A stretch of 61,963 bases of DNA from Brevibacillus formosus (GCF_003013405.1 NZ_PXZL01000017.1:1-61963); one strand, 5' to 3'. Positions 25,153 to 32,993 are shown, counted from the first letter of the stretch. Notes: a model not told the origin generated them from the sequence alone. Program-made: numbers and translations.

Positions 25153-26211
25153 TTGATTAATCATGAAGAAGATCAGAATAGATATACGCTTGATGACGTT
25201 TTTGAGTTGCTTAAAAGGGTGGAAAATGATTATGTAAGGAGAGAGCAGGATCGAATAGAATTACTCGATGACCTATTCGACATTTTCTATCGCGCTAAAA
25301 TTGCGGAGGGAATAGCGGAGAGAACATTAGAAACATATCGTGAAAACTACCGCTTTTTCTGCGGATACTTAAAAAGCAATGATTTTGAGTTGAAGTTGAA
25401 AAGCGTGACGCCGTCAGTGATAAGAAATTATATTACTTGGATGCTGAAATCAAAACGTAAATGGAATGGTCATTCGCATAAGCCAGAAAAGTATCAGACA
25501 GAGGGTCTTTCACCGGTAACTGTTAATATGCGACTAAAGGGACTCAGAACCATGTTCCGGTTTTTACATGCTGAAAAACTAATTAATTCTAATCCCTTCG
25601 CTAATATAAAAAATGTTAAGGAGACGGAAGGGGATATAAATATACTGTCAGTAAATCAACTTAAGAAACTTATTCGTGCCCCAGACCGCACTACATATAG
25701 TGGCTACAGAGATTTCTCCATGCTAATTCTCCAAATTGATACTTTTTGCAGAGTTGGTGAAATTGTTTCGCTCAAGAAGAAAGACATCGATTTCGAACGG
25801 GGGATAATACGCCTCAGATCAACGATGACCAAATCGCGGCGGTCAAGAGTATTGCCAATATCTGAATACACAATGAGATTATTGAGAAAGTTGATAGACT
25901 ACACGAGCAAAAAATCAAATTCTGAGTACGTCTTTCTAACTGTATACGGAGAAAAAATGAGTGCAAATCATTTTCGAAGTCGACTAAAGAAGTACGCCGA
26001 AGCAGCGGGACTAGATATGCGTATCTATCCTTATCTTCTTCGCCACACCGGAGCAACTATGTTTTTGGAAGCGAATCATAATACGCGATTACTACAGTTG
26101 CTACTAGGTCACGTTGATCCGCGTCAAGTTCTTAGGTACACACATCTATCGAGTGCCTATATAAAAAGCGAACATGAGAAACACTCACCGCTTAATCAGG
26201 TGGTGAAATGA
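25153..26211 (+). CDS. Tyrosine recombinase 2 with altered active-site box
   Basis: A 352-residue tyrosine recombinase of the same broad family as integrase 1 (KIAEGIAERTLETYRENY versus KCAEGVRERTLTGYSNHW at the start). Catalytic Arg200 (FCRVGEI), Arg297, the GH pair in LLLGHVD and nucleophile Tyr329 (LRYTHL) are present. The HxxR histidine is replaced by Tyr294 (PYLLRHTG), a known but uncommon change. TTG start with AAGG ten bases upstream. Its AT-richer codons differ from the rest of the element, suggesting separate acquisition. It may assist integrase 1, act on another site or be non-functional. Confidence 0.88.
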   Translation: MINHEEDQNRYTLDDVFELLKRVENDYVRREQDRIELLDDLFDIFYRAKIAEGIAERTLETYRENYRFFCGYLKSNDFELKLKSVTPSVIRNYITWMLKSKRKWNGHSHKPEKYQTEGLSPVTVNMRLKGLRTMFRFLHAEKLINSNPFANIKNVKETEGDINILSVNQLKKLIRAPDRTTYSGYRDFSMLILQIDTFCRVGEIVSLKKKDIDFERGIIRLRSTMTKSRRSRVLPISEYTMRLLRKLIDYTSKKSNSEYVFLTVYGEKMSANHFRSRLKKYAEAAGLDMRIYPYLLRHTGATMFLEANHNTRLLQLLLGHVDPRQVLRYTHLSSAYIKSEHEKHSPLNQVVK

Positions 26212-26271
26212 GAAAATGGAAAACTATAATTAAGAGAGGGTTGTAACGAGGAAATGATACAAGTAACAAAT

Positions 26272-26312
26272 GCCCACTGTCGGAGAATTTCCGGTTGGTG
26301 GGCGTTTTTTTT
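26272..26312. terminator. GCCCAC-type terminator between integrase 2 and repressor
   Basis: GCCCAC at 26272 pairs with GTGGGC near 26288-26293, followed by an eight-T run. The same GCCCAC/GTGGGC design recurs at 36413 and 37131. Confidence 0.8.
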
Positions 26313-26523
26313 ACTCTTCTTTGTCTGGAGTGTATTCAATAATTTGCGATGGCGTTAGTCCGAGGTTTTTGCATAAGGCATTTAAAGTAGGAAAATCAAT
26401 GCGTGTGCTAGCGTTTGCTACCAATGATTTTACCGTATTTCTATTCAAACCTGTCTTTTCAATAACGTATTTTTGGTCCCAACCTTCTGCTTTCATTATC
26501 TTGTCTAGGGATATACGAATCAT
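26311..26523 (-). CDS. XRE-family repressor (Cro/CI-like), 70 aa
   Basis: A small helix-turn-helix protein; the HTH is in WDQKYVIEKTGLNRNTVKSLV and the C-terminal LCKNLGLTPSQIIEY helix is typical of XRE/Cro folds. The only leftward gene at the head of a rightward gene cluster, it is placed as an element repressor. The ATG at 26523 has GGAGGA nine bases upstream; frame upstream of it runs through the operator and is not coding. It probably binds the two near-palindromes at 26551 and 26602. Confidence 0.85.
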   Translation of the reverse strand: MIRISLDKIMKAEGWDQKYVIEKTGLNRNTVKSLVANASTRIDFPTLNALCKNLGLTPSQIIEYTPDKEE

Positions 26524-26550
26524 AGGATAAACTCCTCCAAAAAAATACTT

Positions 26551-26564
26551 GTTAACTAGTTGAC
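26551..26564. promoter_or_regulatory. Operator 1 (near-palindrome)
   Basis: GTTAACTAGTTGAC is a palindrome with one mismatched pair and overlaps the -35 of the rightward promoter. An identical copy lies 51 bp downstream. Confidence 0.75.
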
Positions 26565-26588
26565 ATGTATACAAGATAGCGATATGAT
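26560..26588 (+). promoter_or_regulatory. Consensus rightward promoter of the element
   Basis: TTGACA (26560-26565), 17-bp spacer, TATGAT (26583-26588). The -35 overlaps operator 1. It would drive the small-gene cluster starting at 26669. Confidence 0.75.
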
Positions 26589-26601
26589 TACATCACAAGA
26601 A

Positions 26602-26615
26602 GTTAACTAGTTGAC
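26602..26615. promoter_or_regulatory. Operator 2 (identical near-palindrome)
   Basis: Second exact copy of GTTAACTAGTTGAC, just past the expected transcription start. Its TTGACT with CATACT 16 bp downstream could form a second, weaker promoter. Confidence 0.72.
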
Positions 26616-26668
26616 TTGCTGATATCTTAACACATACTCAATGGTTATCCAATAGGAGGAAACGAAAA

Positions 26669-26770
26669 GTGAGGATGAAGGCAGGGACGTACCAACGACT
26701 GACACTGCGTACGCGGTTGCGGTTGCTTATGGCGCTCATAGCCGAACAGGAACGGGGGCGCCGCGTATGA
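26669..26770 (+). CDS. Small basic peptide, first gene of the rightward cluster (33 aa)
   Basis: A GTG at 26669 follows AGGAGG at 26654-26659 and opens a 33-residue Arg/Leu-rich frame. Its TGA overlaps the next start (ATGA at 26767-26770), the usual sign of coupled translation. An internal ATG at 26675 is an alternative. Function unknown; it could be a leader peptide. Confidence 0.55.
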   Translation: MRMKAGTYQRLTLRTRLRLLMALIAEQERGRRV

Positions 26771-27135
26771 CACCGATCACGCTGCGATTTTACGACGACG
26801 AGGCGGACGAATACGGAACGGCTCCGGGATGGCTTATCGATGACAAGCATTGCTTTTACGTAGCCAGCGAGGACTATTTGCCAAATCAAATACTCTATTG
26901 GTGCCGCGTTAAGAAGGCGGAAGATTATTACGAATCAGACTTGCGCGAGCGACCGATGTTTGAGGGACCGGAGATTACCGAACAGATGGTACAAGCCCTC
27001 GTCGATAAACTCGCCAGCATGAGCGGGCTCGATATGATGCGCGAGTACCTCAACTATTCGATATATGGTCATTACTTCAAATACCACGAGATGCTACCGG
27101 AACAGTTCCGGAGCCAAATCCAAGGAGGGTTTTAA
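26767..27135 (+). CDS. Hypothetical protein, 122 aa
   Basis: An acidic, aromatic-rich soluble protein with no recognised family. Features include a FYDDEADEYGTAPGWLIDD segment and a helical C-terminus. Coupled by a four-base overlap to the preceding peptide and followed after one base by the next gene, so it is an early gene of the rightward transcript. Confidence 0.7.
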   Translation: MTPITLRFYDDEADEYGTAPGWLIDDKHCFYVASEDYLPNQILYWCRVKKAEDYYESDLRERPMFEGPEITEQMVQALVDKLASMSGLDMMREYLNYSIYGHYFKYHEMLPEQFRSQIQGGF

Positions 27136-27136
27136 T

Positions 27137-27436
27137 ATGAAAAACATAAAAATCTTAACTAGTTACGATGATGTCGATGGTTCTATCGTTGCGGATATCT
27201 TCGATGGGATACTAATCTCCGATCGGTACGCAATTACCTACGATAAAATGTCACTTGCCTTCGCAACGGTAACGCAGGTTTATGGGCACAATGGGGTTTA
27301 CTCTACGGACGCGGAGCTATTCGAGATAGAGGTCGGAGATGATTTTGATATATCGTCTCTTTACCACTTCGGCCTAACGGAGTTTTTAATGTGCATTGCG
27401 GAACATAACGTAATCGTGAAAGACATGAACGCATAA
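27137..27436 (+). CDS. Hypothetical protein, 99 aa
   Basis: An acidic 99-residue protein (MKNIKILTSYDDVDG start) of unknown family. The ATG at 27137 has AAGGAGG eight bases upstream, inside the end of the previous gene. No signal or membrane segment. Possibly a regulator or inhibitor encoded early after derepression. Confidence 0.72.
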   Translation: MKNIKILTSYDDVDGSIVADIFDGILISDRYAITYDKMSLAFATVTQVYGHNGVYSTDAELFEIEVGDDFDISSLYHFGLTEFLMCIAEHNVIVKDMNA

Positions 27437-27769
27437 ATACAGCTTGCCGATGAAGTTGTCGGCGATAGGCGGGCCGATAACGGAGGGGTCTCATTTCGCG
27501 CCAACGGAATGGGATCGATAATGAACGAAAGCGCCGGCGCCAAACGGTCGCTTTATTTTTTTTTGTCCGGAAAGTGTGCGAAACAATTTGGTGTACGAAT
27601 TAATACATAGAGGGTGCGCGAAATAGGCGATCGCGTACGACAAAAGTAATGAGCGGGAAAATTTCCTGCGCCAAAAGTGTGCAGAAGCGATTGAGCTACG
27701 AATGAACAAGTAGAGGAGCAAACGGCGCGAACCGATCGGGCCGGATAAAACGAAAAGGGAGAGGTAAAT
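27437..27769. other. Non-coding stretch with a diverged tandem repeat
   Basis: No gene with a ribosome binding site. Around 27568 and 27668 two related segments begin AAAGTGTGC and proceed through TACGAAT to TAGAGG; both encode similar peptide ends (KCAKQFGVRINT-stop and KCAEAIELRMNK-stop). They look like decayed copies of one small gene or a structured leader. Confidence 0.4.
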
Positions 27770-28114
27770 ATGACGACATTCGGTCAATTTGCATTAAAAA
27801 CCGAAACTACGGCAAGGCACAATCCGAATTGCTGTGAAAGTTGTAATGGCGTAACCACAATTGCAATAACTGACGCGTTTGAACCAGAAAACAGTGCGCT
27901 TTTTTGGAAGTTCAAGTTTACAATGAGCGATGGCCGCGAGTTAACAGTCGGCGACTACAATGGAAAAGGAGGTTGGGTACGAGGTATCCAGATTGAAATA
28001 GTAGGCGATCAGGATGCGGCAGACATAATTGAGCTGCTAAGGGGCGCTGCTGGCCGGATTCAAGATCAGTATTATCAGAACAACAGGCGATGCGATGCTT
28101 ACGAGCAAGAATAA
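27770..28114 (+). CDS. Hypothetical protein, 114 aa
   Basis: A 114-residue protein with an N-terminal NPNCCESCNG cysteine cluster that could bind zinc, and a GGWVRGIQIEIVGDQDAADIIELL segment. No family recognised. ATG at 27770 after GGGAGAGG. Part of the rightward cluster. Confidence 0.65.
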   Translation: MTTFGQFALKTETTARHNPNCCESCNGVTTIAITDAFEPENSALFWKFKFTMSDGRELTVGDYNGKGGWVRGIQIEIVGDQDAADIIELLRGAAGRIQDQYYQNNRRCDAYEQE

Positions 28115-28199
28115 AAATCACACCGTCGGCTGACGTGCTCACGGCGTTGGCCTACGGTATGGGTTCGATTATAACGCGATAAGAACGGAGGACGAACGA

Positions 28200-28646
28200 A
28201 TGCAAGCACGCGATTCACGTTATCAGCGACTGATGGAACCGGGGCGGACGGCAGCCGCGCAAAAACATCGGGTGCTATCGGACGGAGGCGGCGGATTCAC
28301 ACCGATCCCTCACGCTATCTACCGCGAGATAATGCCGGAACTCGTTGCGAAGTATGACGGTGCGACCGCCCGAGACGCGCTGACGATCTATATGTACCTC
28401 CAGGCGCACGCTCACGGGAAAGAGACAAACGACTTCTACATGTGGGCGTACCCGACCGTTGAGCAGATCCGGAGAGATACCGGGATTCACGGCGACCGAA
28501 TCAGACCGCTCGTTTCTATCATGGAATCGGAGGGGCTCGTAATGACCGAAAAAGTGGCGTGGATGGGGAACGTCAAGAAGCTGTATCTACCGCTTTTCTA
28601 TCCGAAAAGATACGATTCCTATTTACGGGATGGCACGGATTCCTGA
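28200..28646 (+). CDS. Winged-helix DNA-binding protein, replication-initiator-like
   Basis: A 148-residue protein with the helix-turn-helix domain of phage and plasmid replication proteins: FTPIPHAIYREIMP, LTIYMYLQAHAHGK, YPTVEQIRRDTGI and IRPLVSIMESEGLV. This order (fixed-phase helix pair, then recognition helix and wing) is seen in RepN/HTH_36-like initiators and some DnaD-like proteins. A 14-bp tandem repeat follows shortly after the gene, which fits an origin. No primase or helicase domain is attached. ATG at 28200 after CGGAGGAC. Confidence 0.7.
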   Translation: MQARDSRYQRLMEPGRTAAAQKHRVLSDGGGGFTPIPHAIYREIMPELVAKYDGATARDALTIYMYLQAHAHGKETNDFYMWAYPTVEQIRRDTGIHGDRIRPLVSIMESEGLVMTEKVAWMGNVKKLYLPLFYPKRYDSYLRDGTDS

Positions 28647-28682
28647 GTCTGGGAACCAACGGAATCCCGCGCATAGGAAAGT

Positions 28683-28724
28683 AATAATAACGAATTAACA
28701 AGAACGAAAGAACAAGAACGATAA
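28683..28724. repeat. Three 14-bp tandem repeats after the HTH gene
   Basis: Consecutive units at 28683, 28697 and 28711 follow the pattern AACAAGAACGAAAG (first unit degenerate). The regular 14-bp period and location behind a replication-type gene suggest iterons. Confidence 0.55.
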
Positions 28725-28877
28725 AAAGATATCGCATCAATCAGTCACTACGTTCCCTCTATCGCGAGGTCAGTCATATATGAACTAACACATATCTTAT
28801 CGCGCAAAGACAAGACCAATTAAAAACGAAAGAGCCGCGCCCCATAAACGGGAATCGCTCAGAATGGAGGTCGTCGT

Positions 28878-29846
28878 TTGCAAAAACAGGCAATTCAACA
28901 CGCAGGACTCACCGCCATCGCCCGCCGTGGCTTCCCGAATCACAAGCGCGAGCATTACCGCAAACACGCGGAAACATCGCTCGCCTCTCGTAACAAATTG
29001 ACTCGCGAAATTATCGACGAGCTCATTTCCGAAGGGTGGGCGCAATTGGATCATACGAAAGTCGAGGACAAGCCGTTACTCGCGGTCGGCACGTCTGCCC
29101 ATACGTTAATCAACGGTCGCCCATCGGTGCCGGCGCTACTCGATCATTTGGCGGACTACATACTTGCGGAGGATCATACGCGCGGCCTCAAGCGGACGAG
29201 AGTACCGGATGAGTTCGCGGTGGAGGATCGTCCGTACATCGGGTCAGGTGCGGCGGACTTCGTATTGCTCCGTTATTACGGTCGTCTCCGGATTGGGCCG
29301 CGCAACCGTCACCGGATCAAGCGCTGCGAAGTCTGCGAATGGTTTTTTCTAGACCGGAGTCGGAACAACTGCGCGAAGATATGCGGCGACGAGTGTCTCG
29401 CGTATAAGGACAAGATTCGGCAGCGGGTGGGGCGGACGGGCGACGAGCGGTTAAAGAAGGACCAGGAGCGACATACGTTAGAGTATCCGTTTTACAGTCC
29501 GGTAGAGATGCGCGAGATTCCGTATTACTCAGAGACACCGACAAAAGACTCGAGGATGGGACGAAATGAGACGCGAGACAGCGGGTGTTACGCAAAAGAC
29601 AACGCAGATGATATGGACAAGCGGTTTCGGAACGGGAGACGCGCTCCGAAGTGGGTTCCGGAATCGGAGTACGAGGGTAAACGCTATAATCCGAAAGGTA
29701 ATGCGAGATGGAGAGACGCGGAGGAACCGGGCGACGTCGTGACGTACAACATGCGGGAGGTATCGGCAGAATGGATGCGGGCGCGAGAGTGGCAGAACTA
29801 TCGAAATCATCGGCACAGTCTGACAGTCGGGACAACCGTGCTATAA
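28878..29846 (+). CDS. CGNR-like zinc-finger protein, 322 aa
   Basis: A basic protein with an N-terminal all-helical part and a central cysteine motif RCEVCEWFFLDRSRNN followed by CAKICGDEC (residues about 154-178). The CxxC-FLDRSRN-CxxxCxxxC layout closely resembles the CGNR zinc finger, a DNA-binding module of Bacillota and Actinobacteria. The C-terminal 140 residues are rich in Arg, Glu and Tyr and look disordered. TTG start at 28878 with TGGAGG seven bases upstream. A transcription or replication factor is likely; the precise role is unknown. Confidence 0.7.
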   Translation: MQKQAIQHAGLTAIARRGFPNHKREHYRKHAETSLASRNKLTREIIDELISEGWAQLDHTKVEDKPLLAVGTSAHTLINGRPSVPALLDHLADYILAEDHTRGLKRTRVPDEFAVEDRPYIGSGAADFVLLRYYGRLRIGPRNRHRIKRCEVCEWFFLDRSRNNCAKICGDECLAYKDKIRQRVGRTGDERLKKDQERHTLEYPFYSPVEMREIPYYSETPTKDSRMGRNETRDSGCYAKDNADDMDKRFRNGRRAPKWVPESEYEGKRYNPKGNARWRDAEEPGDVVTYNMREVSAEWMRAREWQNYRNHRHSLTVGTTVL

Positions 29847-29930
29847 GGTGGGAAGGGCTACAAAGGGTTCTTTAATTTGCCCTTGTAGTTGAGTATTCAG
29901 TAGGAAGTTGACTAAAAGGGAGTGAGTGAA

Positions 29931-30146
29931 GTGGTCAAAGTTGATAGTGAGCTGGTGATTCGGTTACGTGCAGTAGAAGGGCTAACCCAGGACGAGTTCG
30001 GTAGACGGATCAAGGTAACAGGCGGAATGATCAGTGAGATTGAGCGTGGAATGAAACAAGTTAGCAGGAAGTTAGCTATCCGGATCGTTGCGGAATTCGG
30101 TCTGACTCCTGAAAGCGCGCAGAGACTTCGTGAATTACCCGCCTAA
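29931..30146 (+). CDS. XRE-family regulator 2, 71 aa
   Basis: A helix-turn-helix protein: RLRAVEGLTQDEFGRRIKV and GGMISEIERGMKQ form the HTH. It differs from the leftward repressor and may be a Cro-like or late regulator. The GTG at 29931 is preferred over GTG 29922 because AAAAGGGAG lies eight bases before it. It is followed by a TTTTTGATCA direct repeat pair that could be its operator. Confidence 0.8.
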   Translation: MVKVDSELVIRLRAVEGLTQDEFGRRIKVTGGMISEIERGMKQVSRKLAIRIVAEFGLTPESAQRLRELPA

Positions 30147-30150
30147 TTAT

Positions 30151-30179
30151 TTTTTGATCACATATTAGATTTTTGATCA
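30151..30179. repeat. TTTTTGATCA direct repeat pair
   Basis: Exact copies at 30151-30160 and 30170-30179, period 19 bp, between regulator 2 and the next gene. Possible operator. Confidence 0.5.
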
Positions 30180-30227
30180 TAATTACCCAACTTAATTTTA
30201 TGTCAAGTGAGGTGAAAAAGTCAAGTA

Positions 30228-30449
30228 ATGAATAACGCCCTTTGGCGCTTGGACGCCGACCATCTCGCAGCCTACACGGAGGATATCGGAATCATGGCGC
30301 GAATCCGCCGTTACTATCCTGACGTTGAACCGATGGCGAGGTATTATCGCGCAGGCAAACGGATCGCGGTGCAGTATCGCGTACCAAATCGGAGGAAACG
30401 ATCGATGCGGCGGATGCTCGGTGTTGACGTTGAGTGTGTACGCAATTAG
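30228..30449 (+). CDS. Hypothetical basic protein, 73 aa
   Basis: A 73-residue basic protein rich in Arg and Tyr with a helical N-terminus (MNNALWRLDADHLAAY). No family recognised. The nearest site, GAGGTG, is 13 bases from the ATG, so the start is uncertain. A stem (CGTCCG/CGGACG, 30576-30594) lies downstream. Confidence 0.5.
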   Translation: MNNALWRLDADHLAAYTEDIGIMARIRRYYPDVEPMARYYRAGKRIAVQYRVPNRRKRSMRRMLGVDVECVRN

Positions 30450-30627
30450 GCAGTTTTGGCGGTTTTGAAGCACGGGGCTACGTTCCCCTTACCGGCTATC
30501 GAATGCATTAGAAATGTAGGCTTAAATAGGGCGAAATCACCGATTTGCGAACCAAATGCACACATAAAATCCCCCCGTCCGATTCCGACGGACGAGAGGA
30601 GAAAGTAACAGTAAAGGAGGCGATAAG

Positions 30628-30807
30628 ATGAGCAAATTTACAGGTGTCTACTTAGTACCTCAATGTGTAGGACACTGTGAATACAATGAACTACGTGAGA
30701 CCGTGCTTAAGTGGTTAGTCCAGCAACAATTGACCATTAATGAAGCCATGCAGGTAATCAAGGCTCTAGAGGTTGATTTCATGTCACAGAAATGCTCTGG
30801 AGTTTAG
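30628..30807 (+). CDS. Small protein, 59 aa
   Basis: ATG at 30628 with AAAGGAGG seven bases upstream and TAG at 30805-30807. The sequence has PQCVGHC near the N-terminus and a helical C-terminal half (LTINEAMQVIKALEVDFM). Two early cysteines and one late cysteine may bind metal. No family recognised. It converges with the minus-strand gene ending three bases later. Confidence 0.7.
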   Translation: MSKFTGVYLVPQCVGHCEYNELRETVLKWLVQQQLTINEAMQVIKALEVDFMSQKCSGV

Positions 30808-30810
30808 TGA

Positions 30811-31038
30811 CTAGCGTCTTGGTTTGACCCCGACCTCGATCTTTTTATTTTCAGGATAAATAATTGCCCTGTAATTAGGGCTAACACTTTCTATCATCGG
30901 GTTGTTCTCTTTCGTTAATTTAATATAGCCGATGACTACGTCGTTTTGGATAGCAGTTACAGCATCATCGTTTGCAAACAACACGACATCTGCAATACCT
31001 TCAATAGTCCAGTCTTTTAATGTTAACAAATCAATCAC
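30811..31038 (-). CDS. Hypothetical protein, about 72-75 aa, opposite strand
   Basis: A leftward gene convergent with the 59-residue protein. Composition is protein-like (TIEGIADVVLFANDDAVTAIQNDVV). GTG at 31038 touches the GGGAG site; a TTG nine bases in (31029) is better spaced, so the true start is probably 31029. No family recognised. Its strand sets it apart from the rightward cluster, like the repressor and the toxin-like gene, so it may be expressed in the integrated state. Confidence 0.55.
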   Translation of the reverse strand: MIDLLTLKDWTIEGIADVVLFANDDAVTAIQNDVVIGYIKLTKENNPMIESVSPNYRAIIYPENKKIEVGVKPRR

Positions 31039-31104
31039 TCCCTACTTAGTTTAGGAGTTCTTCTACAAGAAATTACAAAATCCTCCAAGAAAGGAATTGC
31101 CGTC

Positions 31105-31449
31105 ATGACCACTGACTCATTTCAGAGCGCATTACTAGCGGAAGCACAGCGCCTCCAAACGCTTGTTAACGATGACGAACGTTTACGCACGGAGTTCCCG
31201 CGCGAGTCCCGCTTTATAGCGAGTACATTCCAGGACCGCGAAGATGAATTCCGTAAGCTATGGCAAAGCAGGGAGACGGCCGGAAGAGAGCGGCTGCTAT
31301 TACGCTCGCTACCTTTCTATCGCGCAGGATTTACGCATATCAACGACAATCCTACGTGGTGCAGTCCGGTACAAGAACGCGGGGTCAATCGAGGTCAAAC
31401 GCGCAGAAATACGCCAGGCGGTCCGGAAACTCTCCAGGCTTATTCGTGA
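31105..31449 (+). CDS. Hypothetical protein, possible frameshift to 31510
   Basis: The first 75 residues are protein-like (SALLAEAQRLQTLVNDDERLRTEFPRE region, split here) and end with FYRAGFTHINDNPT. After that the frame becomes low quality and stops at 31449. In the +2 frame from about 31350 the sequence is again protein-like (RYKNAGSIEVKRAEIRQAVR then KLSRLIRDGLRDKSDEVEG) up to a TGA at 31510. Either a programmed/accidental frameshift joins the two or the gene is broken. No family recognised. Confidence 0.5.
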   Translation: MTTDSFQSALLAEAQRLQTLVNDDERLRTEFPRESRFIASTFQDREDEFRKLWQSRETAGRERLLLRSLPFYRAGFTHINDNPTWCSPVQERGVNRGQTRRNTPGGPETLQAYS

Positions 31450-31574
31450 TGGACTCCGGGATAAGTCAGACGAGGTTGAGGGTATGGGAGCAATTGAAGC
31501 GTTGCGTTGATATAGCGCCAAAACTGGAGACGGTCGAGGCGCTTTCAATAAACCAATCAAACGGAGGAATAACA

Positions 31575-32219
31575 ATGATCAAACAATGGGAACTAATGGA
31601 GCAGTTTAAGAAGCAAGATGAAAAGTTCAAAGAATTGCGAGATCGTTACTGGGAGAAAGAGCGCGATGCAAAGGAGCACGTACAAACTCTTAGATCGCAG
31701 TATGACGCATGTGTGCATCGCGAATTGAAAGAAGGGAAGGATTGTACAGCAGAAAAGGGTAAGCTACGCACACAAATCGTAGATGCCGAAAAAGCTGCGG
31801 AATTAGCGGTGCAGGAGCGAGTGCAGGTGTATCAATTTATTTCTGATGAGAAGGCACAGGCAGATCGTATTACAATTGCGCATCTAGCGGAAGACTACCG
31901 GCTAAACCAGATTCCCGCGATACGTGCCGCAGAGGTTGACCCAATTATCGCGAGGTTGAAGGATGCGCGCGCCGCTTATTTCAACGCTGTCTTGGACCTG
32001 CACGAAGTGAGGGATCGCTATCAACCTTTCTACTCTCAATTTAACGAGATGGTTTATAACTATTACAAAAACGGCCAACACGGAGCGCATCCTCATATTC
32101 CACACGTATTCGAGGACAGACTTGCTCCGTTTATTCACGAAAATGAACTTGTCGCTGCGCAGAGTCATCGTCGCTTACCCACAGACGTTGCACGCGTGGT
32201 ATCCGAGGACCAACAGTAA
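31575..32219 (+). CDS. Helical hypothetical protein, 214 aa
   Basis: A Glu/Lys/Arg-rich helical protein with long heptad-like stretches in the first 110 residues and a HPHIPHVFEDRLAPF segment near the end. The ATG at 31575 has GGAGG upstream; in-frame codons before it belong to the neighbouring region. It starts a tight rightward series that ends with the tape measure gene. It could be structural; no family recognised. Confidence 0.68.
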   Translation: MIKQWELMEQFKKQDEKFKELRDRYWEKERDAKEHVQTLRSQYDACVHRELKEGKDCTAEKGKLRTQIVDAEKAAELAVQERVQVYQFISDEKAQADRITIAHLAEDYRLNQIPAIRAAEVDPIIARLKDARAAYFNAVLDLHEVRDRYQPFYSQFNEMVYNYYKNGQHGAHPHIPHVFEDRLAPFIHENELVAAQSHRRLPTDVARVVSEDQQ

Positions 32220-32245
32220 TTAAAAATTAAGGGGGAAACGCATTT

Positions 32246-32980
32246 ATGAAAGAACACATTCAAAAAGTATATGACATTATACAAGGGTCTACAGGTACTT
32301 ATCGCGTATTTCAGCAACAACTTCGCGACGAAATCCAAAAGATCGAACGCGATCCGAAGTTTTCAGAGCATGGAAGGGAATACCTTATCAAGGAGTTAAA
32401 GAAAGATAAAGAGCAGGAACTAATCGACCTGGCAAAGATGATGAAAAAAGGGATTCGGGAGGAACTGGCTAGTGCAAAAATGAAGGCCGAAAAGATCATT
32501 AATGCTCCTATGAAAAAGCCAAATGACGCAACAATCGAGCGTTTCCGAAAGCAATTAGGCGAATTGAAAACTACGATTGCACTTACACCAAATCCCGCTA
32601 GAGCAAAACAAGCATTAATGGAATTTACTGGCGGTATAGAAGACCCATACCTCGCGGAAATGGTTCGTGAAGATTTCGGAAATTTAATTGTTCCGATTGT
32701 TTCCGGCATGGGTGGTCAAGAACGAGGACGCTCCCAACTGGAATTGCAGGAGGTATTCCGCAAGCTGAAAGACGATTACAAGTCCGAAGAATATAGAGAA
32801 GCGGAGGAGATATTGCAATCGGCAGAAGCGTTAGAGAAAAGCGATGTGTTCAATAGTCTGGTTGTCCAGGTGGTCCAGACTGATTTAGGAAGCCTAGCAG
32901 CCCTCTCCATTAATGACCCCGATAACTACGACGAGAAAAAGGCTTATCAAGAGTCTTTAGAAAAAGCAAAACAGGCATAG
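32246..32980 (+). CDS. Coiled-coil hypothetical protein, 244 aa
   Basis: A highly charged helical protein (EIQKIERDPKFSEHGREYLI, LIKELKKDKEQELIDLAKMM). Its length and charge recall phage scaffold-like proteins, but no diagnostic motif was found. ATG at 32246 after AAGGGGGAA. A hairpin (AGCGCTGCCC/GGGTGGCGCTT, 32994-33027) follows. Confidence 0.65.
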   Translation: MKEHIQKVYDIIQGSTGTYRVFQQQLRDEIQKIERDPKFSEHGREYLIKELKKDKEQELIDLAKMMKKGIREELASAKMKAEKIINAPMKKPNDATIERFRKQLGELKTTIALTPNPARAKQALMEFTGGIEDPYLAEMVREDFGNLIVPIVSGMGGQERGRSQLELQEVFRKLKDDYKSEEYREAEEILQSAEALEKSDVFNSLVVQVVQTDLGSLAALSINDPDNYDEKKAYQESLEKAKQA

Positions 32981-32993
32981 CTATATCGACGCA

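Noticed and set aside
26560..26640. CRISPR-like direct repeats
   Set aside because: Only two copies of a palindromic 14-mer at a promoter; fits operators and not a CRISPR array. No array seen elsewhere.
29317..29835. 172-codon minus-strand frame over the zinc-finger gene
   Set aside because: Ser/Pro/Arg-rich shadow of a CpG-rich gene, without start signals.
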